Shown one piece after another: positions 1-5,667 of a stretch of DNA of 9,918 nt. Source of the DNA: Chloroflexota bacterium (lineage in GTDB: Bacteria; Chloroflexota; Anaerolineae; Anaerolineales; UBA11579); the NCBI GenBank assembly GCA_030610225.1, contig JAUWSD010000026.1:1-9918 (forward strand), in the 5' to 3' direction. The notes below the pieces were generated by a model that was not told where the DNA came from, did no database searches, and saw only the letters and a list, made by a program, of their open reading frames with translations. The first letter of the stretch is position 1, and each line of letters opens with the position of its first letter. The position numbers were made by a program, and so were the translations under genes.

Positions 1-371
1 AGCATTGCTCCTCCTAAGAGGATAAATACTCCACCCCAGAAATTATCAGTTACTAATCTATATGCTCCTGGGAAAAAATTCCAGAATACAGCAACCACAC
101 CTGCTATGATCAGCAAGACCCCTACAAACCTTGATGCATTGATATTGATATCCGGGAATGAATCACTTACTTCTTCCACCTGCCCTTCAGGTACTCGAGG
201 AACGATCACAGTCAGGATCAGATACAAGAATAGGCCAAAACCTCTAGTAAAGGCCATGATTACAAAAAATACTCTTACCCAGGTTGAATCAATTCCAAAG
301 TAATTCCCTAAACCGCCACAAACACCAGCGATCTGAGAATTCTCTCTACTTCGATATAATCTTTTATTCAT
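1..371 (-). CDS. PspC-domain membrane protein (C-terminus beyond window)
   Basis: Reading the minus strand from the ATG at 371 gives 123 codons with no stop before the left edge. The first ~60 residues are a PspC domain: a basic start (MNKRLYRSRENSQIAGVCGG), then GLGNYFGIDSTWVRV and a hydrophobic helix ending in IVPRVPEG. An acidic linker follows, then two further hydrophobic stretches (FVGVLLIIAGVVAVF and FWGGVFILLGG), as in PspC proteins that carry a LiaF-like membrane region. Family members are inner-membrane proteins linked to envelope-stress responses, but many stand-alone copies have no assigned role. GGAGG at 377-381, five bases upstream, supports this start. The gene is divergent from the JAMM gene at 450. 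The domain call is firm; the function is not known. Confidence 0.88.
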   Translation of the reverse strand, partial: MNKRLYRSRENSQIAGVCGGLGNYFGIDSTWVRVFFVIMAFTRGFGLFLYLILTVIVPRVPEGQVEEVSDSFPDININASRFVGVLLIIAGVVAVFWNFFPGAYRLVTDNFWGGVFILLGGAM

Positions 372-399
372 TGAAACCTCCAAATAACTCTTTTATATA
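371..399 (+). promoter_or_regulatory. Candidate promoter for the JAMM-plsY unit
   Basis: TTGAAA (371-376) and TATATA (394-399) are separated by 17 bases, giving a predicted transcription start about 40 bases before the ATG at 450. The element overlaps the start codon and ribosome binding site of the divergent PspC gene, so the two units would be closely linked. The -10 match is only moderate. Confidence 0.4.
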
Positions 400-449
400 C
401 TAAAATACGATTATTATCTGAATAGGTTGCATTATTTCCTTAGAAAACC

Positions 450-872
450 ATGAATCCAATTACAAATTTTTTCCGAATCAATCACTCACTTTATGAGTTA
501 TTGGTCAAGGATTCAATATCTGCACATCCAAATGAAGCATGTGGGATAGTTTTTGGATTGAAAAACCACATTACTGGTTTTCTGCCTGTTTCCAATATAT
601 CAACAGATGGATCAAAATTTATCCTTGACCCGGATGAACATATCAAGGCACTATATGAAATCGACCAGATGGGAATTCAAGATTTAGGCATTTACCACTC
701 CCACCCATTTGGCCCAGATCATCCTTCAGAAACAGACATTCGGGAAAACAGTTCGAACACTCAAACATTTTTTATTATCTCTGGTCATTCAGATAAATGG
801 GGTTTGAAGGCATTCAATATAACCCCTAATGGCTTTACCGCAATTGATATTAAGGTAGAATTGTCCGAGTAA
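450..872 (+). CDS. JAMM/MPN+ (Mov34, M67-type) metalloprotease-like protein
   Basis: This 140-residue protein is a minimal stand-alone JAMM domain. The zinc-site residues are present: Glu29 in the NEACGIVFG segment, and the HxH-x(7)-S-x2-D motif with His83, His85, Ser93 and Asp96 (HSHPFGPDHPSETD). Bacterial members of this size are zinc isopeptidases or proteases. The best-known ones trim C-terminal extensions from ubiquitin-like sulfur carriers (ThiS/MoaD type) in cysteine or cofactor synthesis. No sulfur-carrier or E1-like gene is visible nearby, so the substrate is unknown. plsY follows 54 bases downstream on the same strand and may be co-transcribed. No Shine-Dalgarno sequence precedes the ATG; the start is chosen because the family's usual N-terminus begins about here. 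Confidence 0.88.
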   Translation: MNPITNFFRINHSLYELLVKDSISAHPNEACGIVFGLKNHITGFLPVSNISTDGSKFILDPDEHIKALYEIDQMGIQDLGIYHSHPFGPDHPSETDIRENSSNTQTFFIISGHSDKWGLKAFNITPNGFTAIDIKVELSE

Positions 873-926
873 CTCTCAAAGACAAACAGTGTTTTATTCA
901 TAAATAGCGAAGAGGAGAATTCTCTT

Positions 927-1586
927 ATGGATTTATTATCACAGATAGGCATATTAATTCTTGCGTACCTGATCGGATCAATCCCTTTCGGTTTCCTAAT
1001 CGTCAAGATCGGGACCGGAGAAGATATTCGTGATGTTCAAAGTGGTAGAACCGGCGGCACAAATGCGATGAGAGCCGGCGGATTCTTATTCGGGCTTTCA
1101 ACAGCAATTCTAGATATCCTCAAAGGTTACTTCAGTGTTATCATCGCACAGGAATTTTTTCCTGACGCCCCATGGCTTTCTGTTCTAGCTCCAGTATTGG
1201 CGATCATTGGTCATAATTATTCGATCTTCCTGATCCAAAGAGGTCCAAACGGGAAACTAAGACTGGGTGGCGGTGCTGGTGGAGCAACAACTCTGGGTGG
1301 TGCGATGGGGCTCTGGCCTCCAAGCGGGATCATCATCTTCGTCATTTCTGTTTTAATTTACTATTTTATAGGCTATGCCTCAATCACAACCATGATGATC
1401 GGTTTCCTCTCAATTCTCATCTTTGGGTACAGGACATTCATAGGCCTGGATCCATGGCAATATATTATCTTTGGTGTTCTTGCAGAGATTATCGTTCTAT
1501 ACGCCCTCAGGCCAAATATAAAGGCCCTGAGGAACGGTACAGAACGAATTCATGGTTTTAGAGCTAGAAAGAAGAAAGACCAGTAA
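927..1586 (+). CDS. plsY: PlsY acyl-phosphate:glycerol-3-phosphate acyltransferase
   Basis: PlsY is an integral membrane enzyme that transfers an acyl group from acyl-phosphate to glycerol-3-phosphate, making lysophosphatidic acid in the first step of phospholipid synthesis. The 219-residue protein has the expected size and five or more hydrophobic segments. Family landmarks seen are SIPFG (18-22), the SGRTGGTNAMR loop (39-49, matching the family GSGNxGATNxxR loop), GHNYSIFL (95-102), a glycine-rich loop GGGAGGATTLGG (114-125) and the C-terminal NIKALRNGTE (197-206). Two features are unusual: the loop 39-49 has Arg41 where most PlsY have Asn, and about eight extra residues precede the glycine-rich loop. 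GAGGAG at 912-917 is the ribosome binding site, but it lies in a small inverted repeat. A terminator directly follows. Confidence 0.93.
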   Translation: MDLLSQIGILILAYLIGSIPFGFLIVKIGTGEDIRDVQSGRTGGTNAMRAGGFLFGLSTAILDILKGYFSVIIAQEFFPDAPWLSVLAPVLAIIGHNYSIFLIQRGPNGKLRLGGGAGGATTLGGAMGLWPPSGIIIFVISVLIYYFIGYASITTMMIGFLSILIFGYRTFIGLDPWQYIIFGVLAEIIVLYALRPNIKALRNGTERIHGFRARKKKDQ

Positions 1587-1601
1587 TTTAGATTTATAAA
1601 G

Positions 1602-1631
1602 AAAAAGCCACTCAATGAGTGGCTTTTTTTT
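1602..1631 (+). terminator. Bidirectional terminator between plsY and the MBL gene
   Basis: GCCACTCA and TGAGTGGC form an inverted repeat around one central base (1607-1623). It is followed by eight T (1624-1631) for plus-strand plsY transcription and preceded by five A (1602-1606), which is the T tract for minus-strand transcription. The minus-strand hydrolase stop codon (1630-1632) lies within the T tract. Confidence 0.9.
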
Positions 1632-2493
1632 ATTCAAAATATTCTTCCGAACCGATAGGTTTCTCTGCAAACATTTTTTCATATACAGCTATCATATTTC
1701 TTTGGTGAAGTGATTCCGCTAAACCGCCTAAGATCGTTCGGTCTTTCTTTGCATCCTCAATAGTTACGCTTTCAATGAGATCTAATGGGAATTTTCTTCT
1801 GTTTGCTTTCATCGCGGTTTTTTCAACAAAGCGCAGGTATTCAATATGTTGTTCCACCATCCCATTTACTTCTCCACGCAGTATTATCTCTCCATGCCCC
1901 TGGACAATATTCTCTATACCCATATCAGGTAACAATTTCAGCGATCTTATTGTTACTTCAATATCTCCATCCACAATATAAGGAACTGGCATGACAGTAT
2001 CTCCAGTGAAGACAACTTTGTCTTCCTCAACGAGAACAGCAATATTATCATCTGTGTGGCCGGGCAGCGGAAAGGCAGTAACTGTTTTCTTTCCTAATTT
2101 CAAGGAGATTCTACCAGTGGTGAATGTAATATCTGGCAGGATGATCTTCACATCATCAGAAAAAGCATTTCCTTTCATTACCTTTTCCAAAGCAGGCATT
2201 CCATATTTGATCAGATTCTCTTTACACTTAGAATGAGCAATAAATTCAGCATTCTTAAAAAAGCAGTTGCCCCATGTATGGTCTGCATGATAATGAGTAT
2301 TTATAACATAGCGGATCGGTATTTGATGTTTCTCTTCAACAAATCTGATGACCTCAGCAGTTTCTTCCGGGTATGGCAATGTATCGATAACAGCTGCCAT
2401 TTCTGAGCCAATTACCACTCCTGCGTTTACTTCAGCATATTCTTCACTTTGGAAAAAATACACAGAATCTGCTACTCGTTCATGTTTTACCAT
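1630..2493 (-). CDS. Metallo-beta-lactamase-fold hydrolase
   Basis: This 287-residue protein carries the complete two-metal site of the MBL fold: the HxHxDH motif THYHADHTWGN with His67, His69, Asp71 and His72, then His146 in PGHTDDN, Asp165 in FTGDT and His200 in VQGHGE. The core spans residues 5-205. The remaining ~80 residues are largely helical in character and hydrophilic. The sequence resembles the broad class-B-lactamase-like/SoxH-like group, whose members hydrolyse diverse thioesters, lactones or esters; the substrate cannot be deduced. No signal peptide is seen, so it is probably cytoplasmic. The ATG at 2493 has GGAG (2500-2503) six bases upstream and a strong promoter close behind, so this is a single-gene unit convergent with plsY. 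Confidence 0.92.
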   Translation of the reverse strand: MVKHERVADSVYFFQSEEYAEVNAGVVIGSEMAAVIDTLPYPEETAEVIRFVEEKHQIPIRYVINTHYHADHTWGNCFFKNAEFIAHSKCKENLIKYGMPALEKVMKGNAFSDDVKIILPDITFTTGRISLKLGKKTVTAFPLPGHTDDNIAVLVEEDKVVFTGDTVMPVPYIVDGDIEVTIRSLKLLPDMGIENIVQGHGEIILRGEVNGMVEQHIEYLRFVEKTAMKANRRKFPLDLIESVTIEDAKKDRTILGGLAESLHQRNMIAVYEKMFAEKPIGSEEYFE

Positions 2494-2516
2494 TCATTTC
2501 TCCGTCAAACTGATGC

Positions 2517-2545
2517 AGTATATAAAAAATCTGAATCAGAGTCAA
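2517..2545 (-). promoter_or_regulatory. Sigma-70-type promoter of the MBL hydrolase
   Basis: On the minus strand TTGACT (2545-2540) and TATACT (2522-2517) are separated by exactly 17 bases. The predicted transcript start is about 17 bases before the ATG at 2493, just ahead of the GGAG ribosome binding site. Confidence 0.75.
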
Positions 2546-2605
2546 GTAATAATATTAATTATTTCATAATAATCATAGCAGAATTTCACCCCAAACAAAA
2601 TATCC

Positions 2606-2634
2606 TTGCATATGATTTTGGAGGATGCTATAAT
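2606..2634 (+). promoter_or_regulatory. Promoter of tRNA-Val
   Basis: TTGCAT (2606-2611) and a consensus TATAAT (2629-2634) are separated by 17 bases, with TG one base upstream of the -10 box (extended -10). Transcription would start about 2641, only a few bases before the mature tRNA 5' end. Confidence 0.8.
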
Positions 2635-2644
2635 TCGGCACACT

Positions 2645-2718
2645 GGGGCTGTGGCTCAGATGGTTAGAGCGCGTCACTCACATTGACGAGGTCAGGGGTT
2701 CGAGTCCCTTCAGCCCCA
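2645..2718 (+). tRNA. tRNA-Val (anticodon CAC)
   Basis: The full cloverleaf can be folded by eye. The acceptor stem is GGGGCTG (2645-2651) with CAGCCCC (2711-2717). The D stem is GCTC/GAGC (2654-2657, 2667-2670) with GG in the loop. The anticodon stem is CGTCA/TGACG around the loop CTCACAT, so the anticodon is CAC (2679-2681), reading GUG valine codons. The T stem AGGGG/CCCTT (one G-T pair) encloses TTCGAGT. A2718 is the discriminator base. The 3' CCA is not encoded. The gene has its own promoter and terminator and lies between two minus-strand protein genes. Confidence 0.96.
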
Positions 2719-2721
2719 CAC

Positions 2722-2747
2722 AAAACCGCTAGGAATAGCGGTTTTTT
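2722..2747 (+). terminator. Terminator of tRNA-Val, also usable by rho
   Basis: AAAACCGCTA (2722-2731) and TAGCGGTTTT (2736-2745) form a perfect 10-bp stem with loop GGAA; a T run (2742-2747) follows for the plus-strand tRNA transcript. On the minus strand the hairpin lies just beyond the rho stop codon and is followed by four T, so it probably ends rho transcripts too. Confidence 0.9.
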
Positions 2748-2753
2748 ATTTAA

Positions 2754-4025
2754 TTATTTATTTAACGAATCAAGGAATACCTGATTGTTCTCAGTGACTC
2801 TCATATCATTCAAAATTGCTTCTGTGGCCTGAGTTTGTGTCATCCCCGCACCTGATGGTGGGTCTGAAACCATCTGTGAATACATTCTTCTCAGCAACCA
2901 GACTCTTTGAGTAATATCAGGTCCTAACAACAATTCTTCTCTTCTTGTTGAAGACCGATCAATATCAATTGCCGGGAAGATTCGACGTTCCTGTAATTTT
3001 CGTGAAAGATGCAGTTCCATATTACCTGTTCCCTTGAATTCCTCATAAACCACATCATCCATTCTTGAGCCTGTATCAACAATACATGTAGCAATGATTG
3101 TCAATGATCCCCCGTCCTCAATATTTCGAGCTGCTCCAAAGAAGCGTTTAGGTGGATAAAGTGCTGAGGGGTCAATACCACCTGAGAGTGTTCTGCCAGA
3201 TGGGCTTACTACCAGGTTATATGCACGAGCCAATCTTGTGATCGAGTCCATCAAGACAACAACATCCCGCCCAATTTCAACCAAACGCTTCGCGCTTTGG
3301 AAAACTATCTCAGAGGAACGAACATGAGCGGTAGCGGGATCATCGAATGTGGAAGAGATCACCTCGGCATCAACCGAGCGATCCATATCGGTTACCTCTT
3401 CAGGCCTCTCACCGATCAGAGCGATCATCATGTGAATATCATCATATTTTGTGGAAATAGAATTCGCGATCTGTTTCAAAATCGTTGTCTTTCCAGATTT
3501 GGGAGGAGAAACGATAAGACCACGCTGCCCCCTACCTATCGGTGCAACAAGATTTATCATTCTTGCAGAAAGGATGTTTCTGGATGTTTCCAGATCAAAT
3601 CTTACTTCCGGGAAAATTGGGGTCAACTGTTCAAACTTCACCCTGTTCTTTGCTTCACTTGGATCAATACCATTAATTGTTTCAACTTTTACTAAACCAT
3701 AGTGCCGTTCAGATTCACGTGGTGGGCGTACATTTCCTATCACCATATCACCAACTCTCAAACCATATCGTCTGATCTGAGTCTGTGACACATAAATGTC
3801 ATCCGGCCCAGCTTTATAATGATTTGTGCGCAAAAATCCTACGCCTTCATTGAGAATTTCGAGGATGCCTCCTCTGATTTCGAGACCTTCTTTTGCAGCT
3901 ACTAACTGTCTGATCTTTAAGATCAACTCTTCTTTCTTCATACGGTTTGTGCGTTCGACACCAAGGTCTAGTGCCATCGCACGTAGTTTTGAAAGCGCAG
4001 TGTTTTCCATTTCTAAAATGTTCAT
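2754..4025 (-). CDS. rho: Transcription termination factor Rho
   Basis: Rho is a hexameric RNA-dependent ATPase that loads on C-rich nascent RNA and releases RNA polymerase. At 423 residues it matches the usual length. The N-terminal helical domain (1-45) is followed by the cold-shock-like RNA-binding domain with GVGFLRT (61-67), then the RecA-type motor. The motor shows Walker A PPKSGKTT (174-181, Lys179), the ERPEEVT segment (206-212, Glu206), Walker B VVVLMDSITR (Asp260), the Q loop around SGGIDPSALYPPKRFFGAAR (281-300), the R loop DTGSRMDDV (317-325) and an arginine-finger candidate Arg361 in DRSSTRREELL. No large insertion is present. The ATG at 4025 has only a weak purine-rich site (GAGAG). 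The mRNA leader is about 110 bases, leaving room for autogenous control, as known for rho in other bacteria. Confidence 0.98.
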   Translation of the reverse strand: MNILEMENTALSKLRAMALDLGVERTNRMKKEELILKIRQLVAAKEGLEIRGGILEILNEGVGFLRTNHYKAGPDDIYVSQTQIRRYGLRVGDMVIGNVRPPRESERHYGLVKVETINGIDPSEAKNRVKFEQLTPIFPEVRFDLETSRNILSARMINLVAPIGRGQRGLIVSPPKSGKTTILKQIANSISTKYDDIHMMIALIGERPEEVTDMDRSVDAEVISSTFDDPATAHVRSSEIVFQSAKRLVEIGRDVVVLMDSITRLARAYNLVVSPSGRTLSGGIDPSALYPPKRFFGAARNIEDGGSLTIIATCIVDTGSRMDDVVYEEFKGTGNMELHLSRKLQERRIFPAIDIDRSSTRREELLLGPDITQRVWLLRRMYSQMVSDPPSGAGMTQTQATEAILNDMRVTENNQVFLDSLNK

Positions 4026-4135
4026 ATTTCTCTCACTATTAAATTGGTTTGTTAAGTTGGAAATTTTTAACTTCCCCAGAATTAAACGCCCATAAGATTG
4101 TTATTTTTTTCCTTGCTGAAGAAAATCGGGGAATA

Positions 4136-4177
4136 TTTATAAAATTATAGCCTAATACCGCAATGTATTCAAGGCTA
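4136..4177 (-). terminator. Hairpin after the NUDIX gene, overlapping the rho promoter
   Basis: Minus-strand TAGCCT (4177-4172) pairs with AGGCTA (4153-4148), and inner AATAC (4169-4165) pairs with GTATT (4158-4154). This gives 11 pairs with a two-base bulge and a six-base loop, followed by a U-rich stretch TAATTTTAT. It starts one base past the NUDIX stop codon and is a plausible, AT-rich intrinsic terminator. Confidence 0.5.
4144..4172 (-). promoter_or_regulatory. Sigma-70-type promoter of rho
   Basis: On the minus strand TTGAAT (4172-4167) and a consensus TATAAT (4149-4144) are separated by 17 bases. The predicted transcript start is near 4137, giving a leader of about 110 bases before the rho ATG. 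Both boxes lie largely inside the hairpin sequence that follows the NUDIX gene. Confidence 0.8.
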
Positions 4178-4178
4178 A

Positions 4179-4718
4179 TTAACCATTATTTTCAATCAAA
4201 TTTATTGCTAATTGAAGCCCCACTATAGTTTTTACATCTTTAAAGTAATTACAACGAAGCTTTTGCTTCACTTCATCAAATGAAATTGACACTATTTCTT
4301 CAATATATTCATCATGATCTTCGATTAGTTTACTCTCTGTTAATCCCTCTGCCAGATATAGATACATATATTCATTAGAATAACCAGGCGCTAAATAAAA
4401 CTCACCCAATAGAGTTACCTTCTCAGGTTTAAGCCCGATCTCTTCCTGTGTTTCTCGGTCCGCGCAATTTTTTGGATCCTCCCCAACCTCAACCAACCCT
4501 GCAGGAATTTCTAGTAAAAATTCCTCTATCGCAGGTCGATACTGCCTGACAAAATAAAAATTCTTTTCTTCGTCAATTGGCACTATGGCTGCTGCCCCAT
4601 TATGGGTTAGAACATCATATTTTGCGGTTTTCCCATCTGGATATTTAATCGTTCTTTCATAAAGATCAAAAATCTTCCCTTTGTAAATTCTCTGTTCATT
4701 TACCTTTGAAATATTCAT
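4179..4718 (-). CDS. NUDIX hydrolase, ADP-ribose pyrophosphatase type
   Basis: This 179-residue cytoplasmic enzyme probably hydrolyses ADP-ribose or related nucleoside diphosphate sugars to a nucleoside monophosphate and a phosphorylated sugar. The NUDIX box fits Gx5Ex7REUXEEXGU: Gly74, Glu80, Arg88, Glu89, Glu92, Glu93 and Gly95 (GLVEVGEDPKN, then RETQEEIGL), with Thr at the usually hydrophobic U position. Upstream is VRQYRPAIEEFLLEIPAG, typical of the ADPRase branch. Pro111 in LAPGYSNE, about 15 residues past the box, is also an ADPRase-type mark. The preferred start is the ATG at 4718, preceded by GGAAGGA at 4722-4728. A TTG at 4730 would add four residues but lies within that ribosome binding site, so it is rejected. 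The exact substrate is not certain. Confidence 0.92.
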   Translation of the reverse strand: MNISKVNEQRIYKGKIFDLYERTIKYPDGKTAKYDVLTHNGAAAIVPIDEEKNFYFVRQYRPAIEEFLLEIPAGLVEVGEDPKNCADRETQEEIGLKPEKVTLLGEFYLAPGYSNEYMYLYLAEGLTESKLIEDHDEYIEEIVSISFDEVKQKLRCNYFKDVKTIVGLQLAINLIENNG

Positions 4719-4721
4719 ATA

Positions 4722-4728
4722 TCCTTCC
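4722..4728 (-). promoter_or_regulatory. Ribosome binding site deciding the NUDIX start
   Basis: GGAAGGA on the minus strand lies three bases before the ATG at 4718. The in-frame TTG at 4730 overlaps this element, so initiation at the ATG is favoured. Confidence 0.7.
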
Positions 4729-4743
4729 AATATTAAATAAAAC

Positions 4744-4758
4744 CTGTAAAATTTACAG
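4744..4758. promoter_or_regulatory. Perfect inverted repeat upstream of the NUDIX gene, operator candidate
   Basis: CTGTAAA-A-TTTACAG is a perfect 7+1+7 inverted repeat 25 bases before the NUDIX ATG. A possible minus-strand promoter (TTCGCA at 4792-4787, 17 bases, TATAAT at 4769-4764) would place the transcription start inside or at the edge of the repeat, as expected of a repressor site. The binding protein is not known; with a one-base loop it is unlikely to act as an RNA hairpin. Confidence 0.4.
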
Positions 4759-4763
4759 ATTTA

Positions 4764-4792
4764 ATTATATGTTTAAACAAAATCAATGCGAA
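4764..4792 (-). promoter_or_regulatory. Candidate promoter of the NUDIX gene
   Basis: A consensus TATAAT (4769-4764) lies 17 bases from a weak TTCGCA (4792-4787). The -35 box falls within one arm of the LysM gene's terminator hairpin, so this call rests mainly on the -10 box. Confidence 0.4.
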
Positions 4793-4813
4793 GGCAATTT
4801 CTTGCCTTCGCAT
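4775..4813 (-). terminator. Terminator of the LysM lipoprotein gene
   Basis: ATGCGAAGGCAA (4786-4797) and TTGCCTTCGCAT (4802-4813) form a perfect 12-bp stem with a four-base loop, 21 bases past the LysM stop codon. The minus-strand tail TGATTTTGTTT is U-rich but interrupted, so termination may be less than complete. Confidence 0.75.
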
Positions 4814-4834
4814 ATTTATCTAAATTTGCAGGAA

Positions 4835-5500
4835 TTAAGGGATTTGAATTACTGTACCAGCTACCAGAACCTCATCAATGGTCATGCCGTTTGCTTCAGC
4901 AATTGCCTCTGGAAATACATCACCATAATAACAAGCTATCGAGTAGAAGGTGTCTTCAGGCAGAACGGTGAATGAATGAGGGTGTGCGTGTAAAACACGG
5001 TCGCCATTGAATGGTGGAGCACCTTGTGGGATCGCAAGTACATCACCAGGCAAAACCTGATCTCCCAGAACCAATCCATTTGCACCCAATAACACTACAG
5101 CATCGATATCAAACCTTCGAGCTAAACAATATGGATGCTCCCCATAATGAATAGTGTAAGTATCTGGAATAACAACCTCGGTTGAAACTACCACTACAGG
5201 TTCTTCCGTCGCTTCGACAACTGGTTCTTCTGTTGCCGTAGAGGCAGGCTCTTCAGTATCGTCTGTCACTTCTGCTGTTGGTTCCTCTGTAGGGTCTGCT
5301 TCCACCGGATCGGTGTCTTCGCCCTCTTCAGATTCTTTAGCCAAGGCAGTCTGTGTCGCCATTACCCGCACAACCACATCTGCCTGATCTACATTTGTAA
5401 CTTCGTCCTCTGGAGCTTCTGATGCAGGTTTAACGCATCCTCCCAGAACTAATCCAAACAGAACAAAAACAACTATTAATAATCCTATTTTCTTTTTCAT
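4835..5500 (-). CDS. Lipoprotein with two LysM domains
   Basis: This 221-residue protein begins with a lipoprotein signal: MKKK, a hydrophobic stretch of about 15 residues and the lipobox LVLGGC, with Cys22 as the lipidated residue. Residues 25-110 form an acidic, Thr/Glu/Pro-rich linker with repeated TEEP units, probably an extended stalk. Two LysM domains follow (about 113-158 and 175-221), ending in LAIPQ and VIQIP. LysM domains bind glycan chains such as peptidoglycan, so the protein is probably membrane-anchored and reaches into the cell wall or outside. No catalytic domain is present. Each LysM has one cysteine (125 and 190). AGGAAGGG (5509-5516) eight bases before the ATG fits the start. 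It is a single-gene unit with its own promoter and terminator. Confidence 0.9.
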   Translation of the reverse strand: MKKKIGLLIVVFVLFGLVLGGCVKPASEAPEDEVTNVDQADVVVRVMATQTALAKESEEGEDTDPVEADPTEEPTAEVTDDTEEPASTATEEPVVEATEEPVVVVSTEVVIPDTYTIHYGEHPYCLARRFDIDAVVLLGANGLVLGDQVLPGDVLAIPQGAPPFNGDRVLHAHPHSFTVLPEDTFYSIACYYGDVFPEAIAEANGMTIDEVLVAGTVIQIP

Positions 5501-5544
5501 ATTGGCATCCCTTCCTGCCGATTTGGTTATTTTTTACTGAGTTG

Positions 5545-5573
5545 ATACTAGCATAAGCAAAAATTCAGCGCAA
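5545..5573 (-). promoter_or_regulatory. Candidate promoter of the LysM lipoprotein gene
   Basis: On the minus strand TTGCGC (5573-5568) and TAGTAT (5550-5545) are 17 bases apart, with TGC directly before the -10 box (extended -10). This gives a leader of about 37 bases. The rest of the gap 5574-5634 is AT-rich and holds only a perfect 12-base palindrome ATATTGCAATAT at 5598-5609. Confidence 0.5.
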
Positions 5574-5634
5574 GTAAATCTGGCAGTGTTTTTATTTATA
5601 TTGCAATATTTATGCCAACAAATATGAAATTAAA

Positions 5635-5662
5635 TAAAAAAACCTCCCAAGTTGGGAGGTTT
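5635..5662 (-). terminator. Terminator of the mevalonate operon
   Basis: AAACCTCCC and GGGAGGTTT form a strong 9-bp stem around a five-base loop (5640-5662). It is followed on the minus strand by a run of seven T. It lies directly behind the DUF35 stop codon (5668-5670). Confidence 0.93.
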
Positions 5663-5667
5663 CAAAT

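Noticed and set aside
337..347. GAGAATTCTCT present both in the PspC gene and before plsY (915-925)
   Set aside because: Only 11 bases, palindromic and of low complexity; no further similarity around the two copies.
785..1006. Minus-strand frame of 73 codons across the JAMM-plsY junction
   Set aside because: No ribosome binding site or recognisable features, and it is antisense to two real genes.
4719..4730. TTG at 4730 as start of the NUDIX gene
   Set aside because: It coincides with the GGAAGGA ribosome binding site of the ATG at 4718, so it cannot be the served start.
5598..5609. Palindrome ATATTGCAATAT between the mevalonate terminator and the LysM promoter
   Set aside because: AT-rich background makes such a 12-mer likely by chance, and it lies upstream of the candidate promoter without further support.
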